Source: Planifilum fimeticola
Lineage (GTDB): Bacteria > Bacillota > Bacilli > Thermoactinomycetales > DSM-44946
NCBI RefSeq assembly: GCF_003001905.1
Contig: NZ_PVNE01000002.1
Span: 1 to 64,000 of the forward strand
Direction of reading: 5' to 3'
DNA length: 64,000 bases
In this document: one piece after another, positions 43,992-52,954 of the stretch
How the letters are laid out: each line of letters starts with the position of its first letter
Position numbering within the stretch: the first letter of the stretch is position 1
Notes under the pieces: generated by a model
What the model saw: only the letters and a program-made list of their open reading frames with translations
Databases searched by the model: none
Told to the model about the DNA's origin: nothing
Position numbers and translations under genes: made by a program

Positions 43992-44762
43992 ATGAGTTCG
44001 TTGCCGAAAAAGATCCGCATATGGATGAAAAAGGAAGAGATTGAGGAGACGGCCCTCAAGGGATCGACCGCCGTCGTCATGGATGTTTGTCTGGCGACCA
44101 CGACGCTGCTAAAGATCATCGAAGGGGGACCCCGCAGGGTGTTTCCCACCGGCAGTCTGGAGGAGGCCCGCCGGCTTGCGGAGGAGCTGGATGCCCGCCA
44201 TCTGTTGACCGGAGGAGAAGAAGGGGGATTTCGGATCGAGGGATTTCACTGCGGCCCCTTTCCCGATGAGTACCCTCCGGAGAAGGTGAAGGGAAAGGAT
44301 GTGGTATACCTCACTTCCAACGGAACCCGGGCCATCCACCGCGCCCGAACCGCCGATGAGCTGCTGATCGCCTGCATTCGCAACGCTCCGGCGGTGGCCC
44401 GATATCTGCAGGAGGTGACGACGGACACGGTCCGTCTGATCTGTGCCGGTTCCCTGGGAAGGGTTTCCCTGGAGGATGTCTTGTGTGCGGCAATCATCCT
44501 GACGGAGATGGATCTGTCCGGATGGGACCTGGATGACGCGGCCGTCCTTTTGCGGGATTGGGGGAGTCGCGTGCGGGAGGAGGTTCCCCGTATCCTGGAG
44601 ACGGGGCGGATCGGCCGGTGGTTTGAGCGGGAGGGGGAAATCCGCGCCCTTCGCTATGCCGGAGAAGTGGGCGCCAGCGACACCCTGATCGTCTTCCGGG
44701 ATGGGCAATTGGTGGCCATGGCCGGGAGCGGGGAGCGGCGGGAGGCGGAAAAGCGCCGGTGA
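43992..44762 (+). CDS. ComB-family 2-phosphosulfolactate phosphatase-like protein
   Basis: 256 residues. VVMDVCLATTTLLKIIEGGPRRVFPTGSLEEARRLAEEL, HLLTGGEEGGFRIEGFHCGPFPDEY and VVYLTSNGTRAIHRA are the conserved ComB segments. ComB hydrolyses 2-phosphosulfolactate in coenzyme M synthesis, but relatives are common in Bacillota that lack coenzyme M, where the substrate is unknown. The start is uncertain: ATG at 43992 directly abuts GGGAG, while TTG at 44001 has better spacing. Confidence 0.8.
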   Translation: MSSLPKKIRIWMKKEEIEETALKGSTAVVMDVCLATTTLLKIIEGGPRRVFPTGSLEEARRLAEELDARHLLTGGEEGGFRIEGFHCGPFPDEYPPEKVKGKDVVYLTSNGTRAIHRARTADELLIACIRNAPAVARYLQEVTTDTVRLICAGSLGRVSLEDVLCAAIILTEMDLSGWDLDDAAVLLRDWGSRVREEVPRILETGRIGRWFEREGEIRALRYAGEVGASDTLIVFRDGQLVAMAGSGERREAEKRR

Positions 44763-44879
44763 ACGGGGGTGCGAGACGTTTCGTCCTCATTTTTTCGGGA
44801 ATGGAATTGGATTTTGTTCCCGAAACCGTGTTATGATTTCTCATATATCGGGCAAGAGGGAAGGAGGGGAGCGATCGGG

Positions 44880-45494
44880 ATGCGCATCGGATTGACCGGT
44901 GGAATAGCGACGGGCAAAAGCACCGTTTCCCGGATGCTGCAAACTCGAGGAGCGGCGATCGTCGACGCCGATCAAGTGGCCCGGGAGGTGGTGGAGCCCC
45001 ATACGCCGGGATGGAGGCGGATCCGGGAGCGCTTCGGCGATCGGATCCTTCGACCTGACGGTTATCTCGACCGGAAGGCCCTTCGGGATGTGGTTTTCCG
45101 CGATCCCCAGGCCCGCAGGGATTTGAACGGAATTCTGCATCCCCTGATCCGGGAGAGAATGCTGGAGCAGGCAAAATTCCTGGAACGGGAGCGCCCGGGA
45201 AGGGTCATCGTGTTTGACATTCCCCTTCTCTATGAGAGCAGACTGACCGATTGGGTGGAAAAAGTGATCGTGGTGTATGTCCCGGAATCGGTTCAAATCC
45301 GCCGATTGATGGAGCGGGAGGGGATCGGGGAGGAGGAAGCGCTCCGCATGGTCCGGGCCCAGATGCCGATCGAGGAGAAAAAGCGGATGGCGGACTGCCT
45401 CATCGACAATTCCGGCTCACTGGAGGAAACGGAAAGACAGGTTGATCATCTATGGCGATGCCTGACCTCAGAAAATGGATCCAGCCCGCAGTGA
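44880..45494 (+). CDS. coaE: Dephospho-CoA kinase
   Basis: 204 residues. P-loop GLTGGIATGKSTVS at 4-17, DADQVAREVVEP, the LID/CoA-binding HPLIRERM and VFDIPLLYE are typical. It catalyses the last step of CoA synthesis. ATG 44880 follows AAGGAGGGGAGCG. Its end overlaps the next gene by 43 nt. Confidence 0.93.
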   Translation: MRIGLTGGIATGKSTVSRMLQTRGAAIVDADQVAREVVEPHTPGWRRIRERFGDRILRPDGYLDRKALRDVVFRDPQARRDLNGILHPLIRERMLEQAKFLERERPGRVIVFDIPLLYESRLTDWVEKVIVVYVPESVQIRRLMEREGIGEEEALRMVRAQMPIEEKKRMADCLIDNSGSLEETERQVDHLWRCLTSENGSSPQ

Positions 45495-46087
45495 TGGCCC
45501 TGCCGTCAAAGCGGAGAATGGCCCTGGCTCTTCTCCTTTTGCTGTTGTTTTTGTCGGTGGTTTCCCCGCTGTTTAACCAGTGGATGTACCCCCTCAGATT
45601 TGAGGAGCACATCCTTTACAGCGCCGAAGCCACTGGTGCCGATCCGTTTTTGGTGATGGCCATCATCCGAGTGGAGAGCAAGTTTGATCCCCAAAAGCGG
45701 TCACCGAAGGGCGCCCAGGGATTGATGCAGCTGATGCCCGAAACGGTGGACTGGGTGATTTCGGAGGGCAAGTTTTCCCCGGCCTTTTACGACTTGGTGT
45801 ATGAACCGTCGGTCAACATACATATGGGCAGTTGGTACATATCCGGTCTGGTCCGGGAATTTGAAGGCAACAAAATCGCGGCGATCGCCGCTTACAATGC
45901 CGGACCGGGCAATGTAAAGCGATGGCTGAAGGAGGGAAGGTGGGACGGGACCCGCCGGAATCTGAATGGTGTGCCTTACGGGGAAACGCGCCACTACATC
46001 CGCCGAGTCACCTTTTTCTATGAAAAGTACCGAACCCTCTACGGCCATCTGATCGAGAGCAAGGAGACCTACACCCTGCCGCAGTAG
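45452..46087 (+). CDS. Lytic murein transglycosylase (SLT domain), membrane-anchored
   Basis: 211 residues. One N-terminal membrane helix (MALALLLLLLFLSVVSPLF) anchors an SLT domain: VMAIIRVESKFDPQKRSPKGAQGLMQLMPET carries the catalytic Glu (ESKF), and NIHMGSWYISGL plus AIAAYNAGPGNVKRWL complete the motif set. It cleaves peptidoglycan glycan strands. The ATG at 45452 overlaps coaE; an ATG at 45494, just before the helix, is an alternative start. Confidence 0.88.
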   Translation: MAMPDLRKWIQPAVMALPSKRRMALALLLLLLFLSVVSPLFNQWMYPLRFEEHILYSAEATGADPFLVMAIIRVESKFDPQKRSPKGAQGLMQLMPETVDWVISEGKFSPAFYDLVYEPSVNIHMGSWYISGLVREFEGNKIAAIAAYNAGPGNVKRWLKEGRWDGTRRNLNGVPYGETRHYIRRVTFFYEKYRTLYGHLIESKETYTLPQ

Positions 46088-46226
46088 CGTCTCGATAAAA
46101 CGAAGAAATCCCCAAAACAGGGGGCGCAGGTACCTTTTGCCAATCAAAATGAAGGCGAAGGGATGCGTCCCTTTTTTTGTCCAACGGGACGGTTTTTGTC
46201 CCGGTGAGGCAAATTTTGTCGTCGCA

Positions 46227-46254
46227 TTGCAATATGTGACATACTGTTTATAAT
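46227..46254 (+). promoter_or_regulatory. gapB promoter
   Basis: TTGCAA (46227-46232) and TATAAT (46249-46254), 16-bp spacing. The 140 nt before it contain no gene. No CcpN site could be confirmed. Confidence 0.7.
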
Positions 46255-46302
46255 GAGAAGAGGGTATTTTGATGTTCACTTTGATTGAGGAAGGGGAAAA
46301 TC

Positions 46303-47340
46303 ATGCCACTTCGAGTTGCCATCAACGGATTTGGACGAATCGGGCGAATGGTTTTCCGCAGAGCGATGCGAGAGAACGATATGCGGGTGGTTGCCGTGAA
46401 TGCCAGCTATCCACCGGAGACGTTGGCCCACCTGATCAAATATGACACGGTACACGGGGTGTTCGAGGGAGAAGTGGTGGCGGAGGAGGACGGATTCACC
46501 GTCAATGGCCAAAGGGTGAAACTGCTTTCCGACCGGGATCCCTCCCGCCTTCCCTGGGGCGATTTGGACGTCGACGTGGTGGTGGAGGCCACCGGGAAGT
46601 TCCGGGACCGGGAAGGGGCCGGGAAGCATCTGGAGGCCGGTGCAAAGAAGGTGGTCATCACGGCCCCCGGCAAGGACGAGGATGTCACCATCGTCATGGG
46701 AGTCAATGAAAGCGCATACGATCCGGAGAAGCACCGCATTCTCTCCAACGCCTCCTGCACCACCAATTGCCTCGCTCCCGTGGTCAAGGTGCTGCACGAG
46801 GCCTTCGGGGTGGAACACGGACTGATGACGACGGTTCATTCTTACACCAACGACCAGAAAAACCTGGACAATCCCCACAAGGATCTCCGCCGGGCCCGGG
46901 CGTGCGCCCAATCGATCATTCCGACCAAAACGGGTGCGGCCCAGGCGATCGGCAAGGTGTTGCCGGAGTTGGCCGGGCGGTTGAACGGACTCGCTTTGCG
47001 CGTTCCCACTCCCAATGTTTCCGTTGTCGATCTGGTGGCGGATCTGACGGTGCCGGTGTCGGCGGAAGAGGTGAACCAAGCCCTCAAGCGAGCGGCGGAA
47101 ACGCATATGAAGGGCATTCTCCAGTATTGCGACGCCCCGCTCGTCTCCTCCGACTTTAACGGAAATGAACACTCCGCCATCGTTGACGCTCCCTCCACCA
47201 TGGTGACCGGGGAGCGGCAAGTCAAGGTCCTGGCTTGGTATGACAACGAGTGGGGATATTCCTGCCGCGTGGTCGATCTGGTAAAACTGATCGGCCGGCT
47301 GCAGGAGGCCGGGCGGACCAAGCAGGAAGTGGCATTGTAA
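46303..47340 (+). CDS. gapB: Glyceraldehyde-3-phosphate dehydrogenase, gluconeogenic GapB type
   Basis: 345 residues. NAD(P)-loop INGFGRIGRMVFR, then VVAVNASYPPETLAHLIKYDTVHG, which matches GapB rather than GapA at the cofactor region, and catalytic Cys in SNASCTTNCLAP. The C-terminal WYDNEWGYSCRVVDL is conserved. Position between coaE and nrdR matches B. subtilis gapB, an NADP-preferring enzyme used in gluconeogenesis; speD, present there, is absent here. ATG 46303 after GGAAGGGGAA. Confidence 0.92.
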   Translation: MPLRVAINGFGRIGRMVFRRAMRENDMRVVAVNASYPPETLAHLIKYDTVHGVFEGEVVAEEDGFTVNGQRVKLLSDRDPSRLPWGDLDVDVVVEATGKFRDREGAGKHLEAGAKKVVITAPGKDEDVTIVMGVNESAYDPEKHRILSNASCTTNCLAPVVKVLHEAFGVEHGLMTTVHSYTNDQKNLDNPHKDLRRARACAQSIIPTKTGAAQAIGKVLPELAGRLNGLALRVPTPNVSVVDLVADLTVPVSAEEVNQALKRAAETHMKGILQYCDAPLVSSDFNGNEHSAIVDAPSTMVTGERQVKVLAWYDNEWGYSCRVVDLVKLIGRLQEAGRTKQEVAL

Positions 47341-47366
47341 ACAGGATTTTGGAGGTTTATGAGACA

Positions 47367-47401
47367 AGTTCCCGTCGCCTTGAAGGGCGGGAACTTTTTT
47401 G
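47367..47401 (+). terminator. gapB terminator
   Basis: AGTTCCCG pairs with CGGGAACT (47388-47395), with a further GCC/GGC inside, followed by TTTTTTG. Confidence 0.85.
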
Positions 47402-47455
47402 TTTTCAGCGCACCCCTGAAAGAGGATACAATGAGTATGAAGGAGGGATGGTTGG

Positions 47456-47956
47456 ATGAGATGTCCCTATTGCGGATCGATGGGAAGCCGGGTGCTGGAT
47501 TCCCGCCCGGCCAACGAAGGAAAATCGATACGGCGACGCCGCGAATGCGAAAGCTGTGAACGGCGCTTTACCACCTTTGAGACGGTGGAAGTGAAGCCCC
47601 TCATGGTGATCAAGAAGGACGGGAGCCGGGAGGAATTCAGCCGGGAGAAGGTGCTGCGCGGGCTGATTCGGGCGTGCGAAAAGCGGACCGTGCCCCTGGA
47701 CAAGTTGGAGCAACTGGTCGATCGGATCGAGCGCCAGCTGCGCGAGCAGGGGCGGTCGGAGGTGCCGTCCCGGGAGATCGGTGAGATGGTGATGGAGGGG
47801 CTGGCGGAAGTGGATGAGGTGGCCTATGTCCGATTTGCTTCCGTATACCGGCAGTTCCGGGATATCAACATGTTTGTGAAAGAACTGGAAGAATTGTTGA
47901 ATCGGTCCCGGAAGCCGCTTCCGGATGTGAAAGAGAAAGATGGATGGAAAGAATAG
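47456..47956 (+). CDS. nrdR: Transcriptional repressor NrdR
   Basis: 166 residues. The zinc ribbon [18 protein letters not shown] with [12 protein letters not shown] (four Cys), followed by the ATP-cone ([27 protein letters not shown]) define NrdR. It represses ribonucleotide reductase genes in response to dATP/ATP. ATG 47456 after AAGGAGGGATGG. A TACAAT at 47427 may be its -10. Confidence 0.95.
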   Translation: MRCPYCGSMGSRVLDSRPANEGKSIRRRRECESCERRFTTFETVEVKPLMVIKKDGSREEFSREKVLRGLIRACEKRTVPLDKLEQLVDRIERQLREQGRSEVPSREIGEMVMEGLAEVDEVAYVRFASVYRQFRDINMFVKELEELLNRSRKPLPDVKEKDGWKE

Positions 47957-47979
47957 AGACCGTCGGGAGAAAGCCCGGT

Positions 47980-48008
47980 TTGTCAACCCGGAAGGGGATT
48001 GGTACAAT
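47980..48008 (+). promoter_or_regulatory. dnaB promoter
   Basis: TTGTCA (47980) and TACAAT (48003), 17-bp spacing. The leader to dnaB is about 220 nt and holds no gene that I can support. Confidence 0.7.
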
Positions 48009-48230
48009 AATAGGACCCCTTGCGATCGGATTTCTGATAACGATTCTTCCCCGGACGGATGAACCCCATTCAAAGCCGTGGGATCCCCCTTTGGTGCGTC
48101 GCCGATGAGGGTTTCCCGCCCGGATGATCACGGTTCCGGGCCGTTTTAATCCTTTCACAGGGCGGAACGGCCGGAGGGTTTCCGATGGTTGCTGTTTTAC
48201 CCGAAAAGGGACGTTGAGGAGGCTTCGGGT

Positions 48231-49700
48231 ATGTCTTCGATGATCTGGAAGGAGTGCACGCCGCGCGACGGCTGGTGGAGCCGGACACTTCGGCCGATTC
48301 ACGCGGCGGATGTGAGCAGTCTGTTGCACCTGTATCAACCGATTGTCGGAACAGCGGCCATTGGTCTGTATCTCACCTTGGCCTACCAGATTCCCTTGCA
48401 CCGGGCGGGTGCTTCCGAGGTCCATTCCCATCTATATTTGATGAATCTTCTGTCCCTGCCTCTGCAGGACCTGCTGGAAGCCCGCTACCGGCTGGAGGGA
48501 GTGGGCCTGGTCAACACCTACCGTTCGGACAAGGGAGAGATGCGCCTCTACGAGTACGAAATCGTTCCCCCTCTCTGTCCGGAACAGTTTTTCCAGAGCG
48601 ACGTTCTCAGCATCGCCCTGTACAACCGGCTGGGGAAAGAGCGGTATCTGGCCATCCGGCGGAAGTTGCTGGAGGGAGAGGGGGCTTACCGGAAAGAACA
48701 GAGGGGGAAAAATGTGACCAAGTCGTTCCAGCAGGTGTTTGGGAGCTTCTCCCCGGCGGAGGTGAGCGCGGCGGCTTCCGTCGAGAAGATGTGGAACCCC
48801 GGAGTGGAACCGGTGTCCCGGGAGGGGAAACCGCCCTCTTTTTTCACAGAAGAGGACGATTTGGCCATGATCCGCATGCGGTTGGAATCCGTCCTCGATC
48901 CCGATGCCTGGACGGAAGAAGTGGAGATGCAGCTGAGGGAAATCCGCTTTCTGTACCAGTTGACCGATTGGGATCTCCTGCGGGCGCTGCAAAATCCCTA
49001 TGTGACTTACAATGGGCGAATCGATCTGGATCGTCTTCGCAATTTCGTCTGCAACGAGTATCGCTTCCGTTTCGGGGCACTCCCCGTGGTGATCAACCGG
49101 GATTTTTCCCGCGCGGATTCGCGCAAGGAGCCTCCCGTCAAGGGGGGACAAGCCAAGGGATCGGCCGCCTCAACGGAGGAGGAGGATCACCTGAAGCGAC
49201 ATCTGAAGGAGTTGGCCTCCATCTCCCCCCTGGAACTTTTGTCCCACTTTCAAAACGGCATGCGCATCCCCGACGCCGATATGGATCTGGTGGAACGACT
49301 GGTCCGCGAATACGGACTGCCTTTCGGCGTAATCAATGTTCTGTTGGAGTACGTGATGTACACGCACGATTACAAGCTGCCACGTCCCCTGGTGGAGAAA
49401 ATCGCCGGCCACTGGAAGCGCCGGGGAGTGAAAACGGTTGAAGAGGCTTACGATCTGGCGCAGAAAGAGCTAAACTGGGAGTGGAAGAAGCAGAAACAGC
49501 AGCGGAGGCAGACCAAGGATCGCTCCGCCCGAAAGGGAACGGGCGCGGAACAGCTGCCGCGGGCGGTGGCCAAACAGATGGAAGCGGAAAGACGCGGAAA
49601 GACGGAACAGGCGGAAGTGGATCCCAAGGTGCAGGCGGAGATCCTGGAAGAATTGAACCGCATGCGTGAACGGTTCAAAGAAAAGAGGGGTTCAACATGA
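48231..49700 (+). CDS. dnaB: Replication initiation/membrane attachment protein DnaB
   Basis: 489 residues of the Bacillales DnaB (not the helicase). LLHLYQPIVGTAAIGLYLTLAYQIPLH is the conserved N-terminal segment, and the DnaB/DnaD domain lies about 300-410 (EDHLKRHLKELASISPLELLSHFQNG, then YGLPFGVINVLLEYVMYTHDYKLPRPLVEKIAGHW). With DnaD and DnaI it loads the helicase at oriC. The ATG at 48231 follows GAGGAGGCTTCGGGT. dnaI overlaps its stop. Confidence 0.92.
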   Translation: MSSMIWKECTPRDGWWSRTLRPIHAADVSSLLHLYQPIVGTAAIGLYLTLAYQIPLHRAGASEVHSHLYLMNLLSLPLQDLLEARYRLEGVGLVNTYRSDKGEMRLYEYEIVPPLCPEQFFQSDVLSIALYNRLGKERYLAIRRKLLEGEGAYRKEQRGKNVTKSFQQVFGSFSPAEVSAAASVEKMWNPGVEPVSREGKPPSFFTEEDDLAMIRMRLESVLDPDAWTEEVEMQLREIRFLYQLTDWDLLRALQNPYVTYNGRIDLDRLRNFVCNEYRFRFGALPVVINRDFSRADSRKEPPVKGGQAKGSAASTEEEDHLKRHLKELASISPLELLSHFQNGMRIPDADMDLVERLVREYGLPFGVINVLLEYVMYTHDYKLPRPLVEKIAGHWKRRGVKTVEEAYDLAQKELNWEWKKQKQQRRQTKDRSARKGTGAEQLPRAVAKQMEAERRGKTEQAEVDPKVQAEILEELNRMRERFKEKRGST

Positions 49701-50638
49701 ACCGGATTGATCGCTACACGGGTGAATGGATGAAAAGGATGCCCGGGCGAAAGGGGATGGAGGCCCGCGTTCAGTCGTGGATGTCCCATCCGGCGGTCGC
49801 TCAGTTTTTGCGGGATCACCCGCAGGTAACCAAGAAGACGTTGGTTCGCTCCCTCGCCCGGGTGCGCCAGTTTGTCCAGGAACAGGAGAATTGCGCCAAA
49901 TGCCCCGGTCTGGACAACTGTCCCAATCTGGTGCGGGGGCATGCGGGAAGACTCGTGTACTCCGGCGGTTATGTGGATTTGGTTATGAAACCCTGCGACA
50001 AGCTGAAGGCGAGAATGGAGGAGGAGAAGCGGAACCGACTGATCCGCAGCCATTACATCCCGCGCGACATTCTGTCCGCCACCTTTGAAACGATCATTCC
50101 CGACGCGGGGAGAACCGCGGCGATCCGGGCGGCCATTCGCTTCTGCAATGCCTTTGCCGACGGAAAGCCGGAGCGGGGACTCTATCTGTACGGCCCCTTC
50201 GGCGTGGGAAAGAGCCGAATCGCCGGAGCGATGACCCGGGAACTGGTGCGACACAACGTGGATTCCCTGATGGTGTACGTGCCGGACTTCATGCGGGAGA
50301 TGCGCGATTCCATCCAGGAGGGATCCCTGGGCGAGAAGCTGGACCGGTTGAAAAAGGCGAGCGTTCTGATTCTGGACGATATCGGCGCCGAAACCCTCAC
50401 CCCCTGGACCCGGGATGAGGTGTTGGGTTCGATTTTGCAATACCGGGTGACCGAGGGATTGCCCGTGGTTTATACGTCAAACCTGGATCTGGAGGAGCTG
50501 GAAGATCACCTGGCTCACTCTCACCGGGGAGGGACCGAACGGGCCAAAGCCCGGCGAATCATGGAACGGATCCGCCATTACGTGGACGTGTACCTGGTGG
50601 AAGGCCCCAATCGGCGGCTGATGAAGGGGGGATCCTGA
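49697..50638 (+). CDS. dnaI: Primosomal helicase loader DnaI
   Basis: 313 residues. The N-terminal zinc domain has CAKCPGLDNCPNLV and a later Cys (VMKPC). The AAA+ part has Walker A GPFGVGKSR and Walker B VLILDDIGAE, sensor YTSNLDLEEL. It loads the replicative helicase. The start overlaps the dnaB stop as ATGA. Confidence 0.93.
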   Translation: MNRIDRYTGEWMKRMPGRKGMEARVQSWMSHPAVAQFLRDHPQVTKKTLVRSLARVRQFVQEQENCAKCPGLDNCPNLVRGHAGRLVYSGGYVDLVMKPCDKLKARMEEEKRNRLIRSHYIPRDILSATFETIIPDAGRTAAIRAAIRFCNAFADGKPERGLYLYGPFGVGKSRIAGAMTRELVRHNVDSLMVYVPDFMREMRDSIQEGSLGEKLDRLKKASVLILDDIGAETLTPWTRDEVLGSILQYRVTEGLPVVYTSNLDLEELEDHLAHSHRGGTERAKARRIMERIRHYVDVYLVEGPNRRLMKGGS

Positions 50639-50747
50639 TTCATCGGGAGGATTTGCGCACGGGGCCCTTGACTTCCCTGACGGAGGCGGATAAAATATTA
50701 ACTGTCCCTCGGACGAGCGGTCAAAGGCGATCCCGCCGAAAAAAACC

Positions 50748-50776
50748 TTGATCCGGAAAGGGATGCGTGGTATAAT
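50748..50776 (+). promoter_or_regulatory. tRNA operon promoter
   Basis: TTGATC (50748) and TATAAT (50771), 17-bp spacing, 25 bp before the first tRNA. Confidence 0.7.
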
Positions 50777-50800
50777 CAACATCGTCGTCAAATGTAATGT

Positions 50801-50876
<76 letters not shown>

Positions 50877-50883
50877 TCTGCGA

Positions 50884-50958
50884 GCGGAAGTGGCTCAGGG
50901 GTAGAGCACCGCCTTGCCAAGGCGGGGGTCGCGGGTTCGAATCCCGTCTTCCGCTCCA
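50884..50958 (+). tRNA. tRNA-Gly (GCC)
   Basis: 75 nt with encoded CCA. The acceptor GCGGAAG pairs with CTTCCGC; anticodon loop CTTGCCAAG gives GCC; T arm GGGTTCGAATCCC. Confidence 0.95.
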
Positions 50959-50970
50959 TTTTCATTTTAC

Positions 50971-51058
<88 letters not shown>

Positions 51059-51328
51059 GCGATCTCCTGGAGGTTTCAGCTGACAGGGGATTTTTTTGTG
51101 CCGCCGAAAAGACGCATCAGGTGCCGGAATGGAAGAGGCGGAGTTATTTGCCGCGACCCTGGAGAGTGTAATGGTTGCGGCGCGCGATGGACTCGGCTCG
51201 TATCCGGAAGGGAAATATCGCGCCCCGTGCCCCCCTTAGGGTCGCTCTCATAGGTGGTAACAGGTTGGCACAACGCACAAAAGTATGGGGCGAATCCATT
51301 TTAACCGCGTCCCATGGGTGGAATGTGA
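51059..51328. other. 270-nt stretch without a recognisable gene
   Basis: Between tRNA-Leu and the next hairpin both strands have short open frames, none with a ribosome site or recognisable motif. I see no tRNA, riboswitch or insertion-sequence end here. Confidence 0.4.
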
Positions 51329-51356
51329 AACTCCCGCTAAAGCGGGAGTTTTTTAT
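51329..51356. terminator. Bidirectional terminator
   Basis: AACTCCCGCT pairs with AGCGGGAGTT around AA, followed on the plus strand by TTTTTT overall. It ends the tRNA transcript, and on the minus strand it lies just after the stop of the NHL gene. Confidence 0.8.
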
Positions 51357-52822
51357 ATCAGCTCCAATGTCTTTAGTTCCTCCGTTTGGAGATCGAAGAC
51401 GCGGATGAGATGGTTGTTGGTGTCGGCGATATACAGTTTTTCTTCATGCAGGAGAACGTCATTCGGTTCATTCAGGGGAAGGAGATCGCAATCCTTGTCG
51501 CCGATCCGGCAGAGGGATTTTTTCGGCCGGGCGATCACCGTGGAAATGCTCCGGGCGGAAAGATCCGCTCTCCGAATGGCGTGATTGTAGGTATCGGCGA
51601 TGTAAACGGTGTTTCCGGACGCGGATACGCCCAGGGGATGCTGGAGCAACGCCGTCCGGAAGGGACCGTCCCGGTGTCCGAAATCGAACAGTCCGCGCCC
51701 GATCAGTGTGGTGACTTCGCCGGTTTCCGCATGGCAGGTGCGAAGGGAGGAGGTCTCGCTGTCCGCGAAGACCAGCTTCGTCCCCAGGATGTCGATCCCG
51801 CTGGGCTGGGCGCAATTGGCGATGCGGGGAGGTCCGTCGATCAGGTTTTCCCTTCCGCTGCCGGCAAAGACCTCGGCCCGGCGGGTGTCCGGGTCCAGCT
51901 TCCACAACTGATGGGAGCCGGCCATGGCGATGTACAACCGGTTGCCAAAGGCTGCCAGGTCCCAGGGGGAGTTGAGGGAAATGGAGGAACCGATCCCCTC
52001 CGCCGCCGGCCACATGGCCTGTTTTCCGTTTCCCGCCAAGGTGCGGACCGTCTGTTCCGTTAAATCGATCTCGCGGATCTTGTGGTTGTCCGTATCGCAT
52101 ACATATAGCTTGTTCCCGACTGCCTCCAGCCCCTGGGGGAAGCGGAAGGCCGCCTCCGAAAAGGAGCCGTCCCGGTCTCCCGCCTCTCCGCGACCGATGA
52201 TGCGCCGCACTTCGGCGCGGTCGCCTGCGGGCTTCAGCTCCAGGATGCGGTGGTGGCGGGAGTCGGAGACGAAGAGGTGGCCGGTTTCCGGATGGATGGT
52301 CAGTTTTCCGGGAAAGGACAAGGTGCTGTCCGGCAGGGGCGGGCGGCGAATTTGGATTTTTTCTTTGGCCAGGATTCCGCGCCTTTTGGCTTGGTCGAGG
52401 GCCTGGGCGATGTGACGGTCCAGTTCATCCCGGAGCCCTTCCCCCGATCCCCGGGCGAGCAACCGGCCGTCGGCGCCGATCAGGACAAAGGTCGGCCAGG
52501 CCCGGACGAGGTAGTTGTTCCAGATGTCGTGTCCGTTGTCGATGACCACCGGGTGCTCGATGTCGTGGCGGATGATCGCCTGACGGATGTTCTCCGGATC
52601 CTGTTCGTTGTCAAATTTGGCCGCGTGCACTCCGATCACCAGGAAGGGCTCTTTCCGGTACTTTCTTTCCAGGTAGGCCAAGTCCGGAAGGACGTGCAGG
52701 CAATTGATGCAGCAGTAGGTCCAGAAGTCGAGGAGCACGACATGCCCATTCAACATGTCGAGGGACAGGGGGCGGTCCGTATTGAGCCAGAGGGCATTTT
52801 TCGGAAGTTCGGGCGCCTTCAT
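51353..52822 (-). CDS. Thioredoxin-like/NHL-repeat protein (NHLRC2-type)
   Basis: 489 residues. Residues 1-150 are a thioredoxin fold with the redox motif in FWTYCCINCLHVLPDL (CINC) and WPTFVLIGADGRL. Residues 170-489 contain about six NHL blades (GHLFVSDSRHHRILEL, NKLYVCDTDNHKIREIDL, NTVYIADTYNHAIRRADL, EKLYIADTNNHLIRVFDL). The architecture is that of NHLRC2. No signal peptide, so it is cytosolic; a redox role is likely but the partner is unknown. ATG at 52822 has GAGGTGAAATCG upstream; upstream in-frame starts lack a site. Confidence 0.85.
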   Translation of the reverse strand: MKAPELPKNALWLNTDRPLSLDMLNGHVVLLDFWTYCCINCLHVLPDLAYLERKYRKEPFLVIGVHAAKFDNEQDPENIRQAIIRHDIEHPVVIDNGHDIWNNYLVRAWPTFVLIGADGRLLARGSGEGLRDELDRHIAQALDQAKRRGILAKEKIQIRRPPLPDSTLSFPGKLTIHPETGHLFVSDSRHHRILELKPAGDRAEVRRIIGRGEAGDRDGSFSEAAFRFPQGLEAVGNKLYVCDTDNHKIREIDLTEQTVRTLAGNGKQAMWPAAEGIGSSISLNSPWDLAAFGNRLYIAMAGSHQLWKLDPDTRRAEVFAGSGRENLIDGPPRIANCAQPSGIDILGTKLVFADSETSSLRTCHAETGEVTTLIGRGLFDFGHRDGPFRTALLQHPLGVSASGNTVYIADTYNHAIRRADLSARSISTVIARPKKSLCRIGDKDCDLLPLNEPNDVLLHEEKLYIADTNNHLIRVFDLQTEELKTLELI

Positions 52823-52954
52823 CGATTTCACCTCGCAAGGTGTGATGGCCTGAACACCAAGAGGGGGTGTACCGCGAAGCGCCTTTGTCATCGCGACGAA
52901 ACGGATCGGCACACCCTCCTCCGAAACCCCCGATAAAGGCGTTTTCGCCGAGCT

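Noticed and set aside
51076-51273. Minus-strand 65-codon frame between tRNA-Leu and the NHL gene
   Set aside because: I looked for insertion-sequence or peptide features and found no ribosome site, motif or repeat that supports it.
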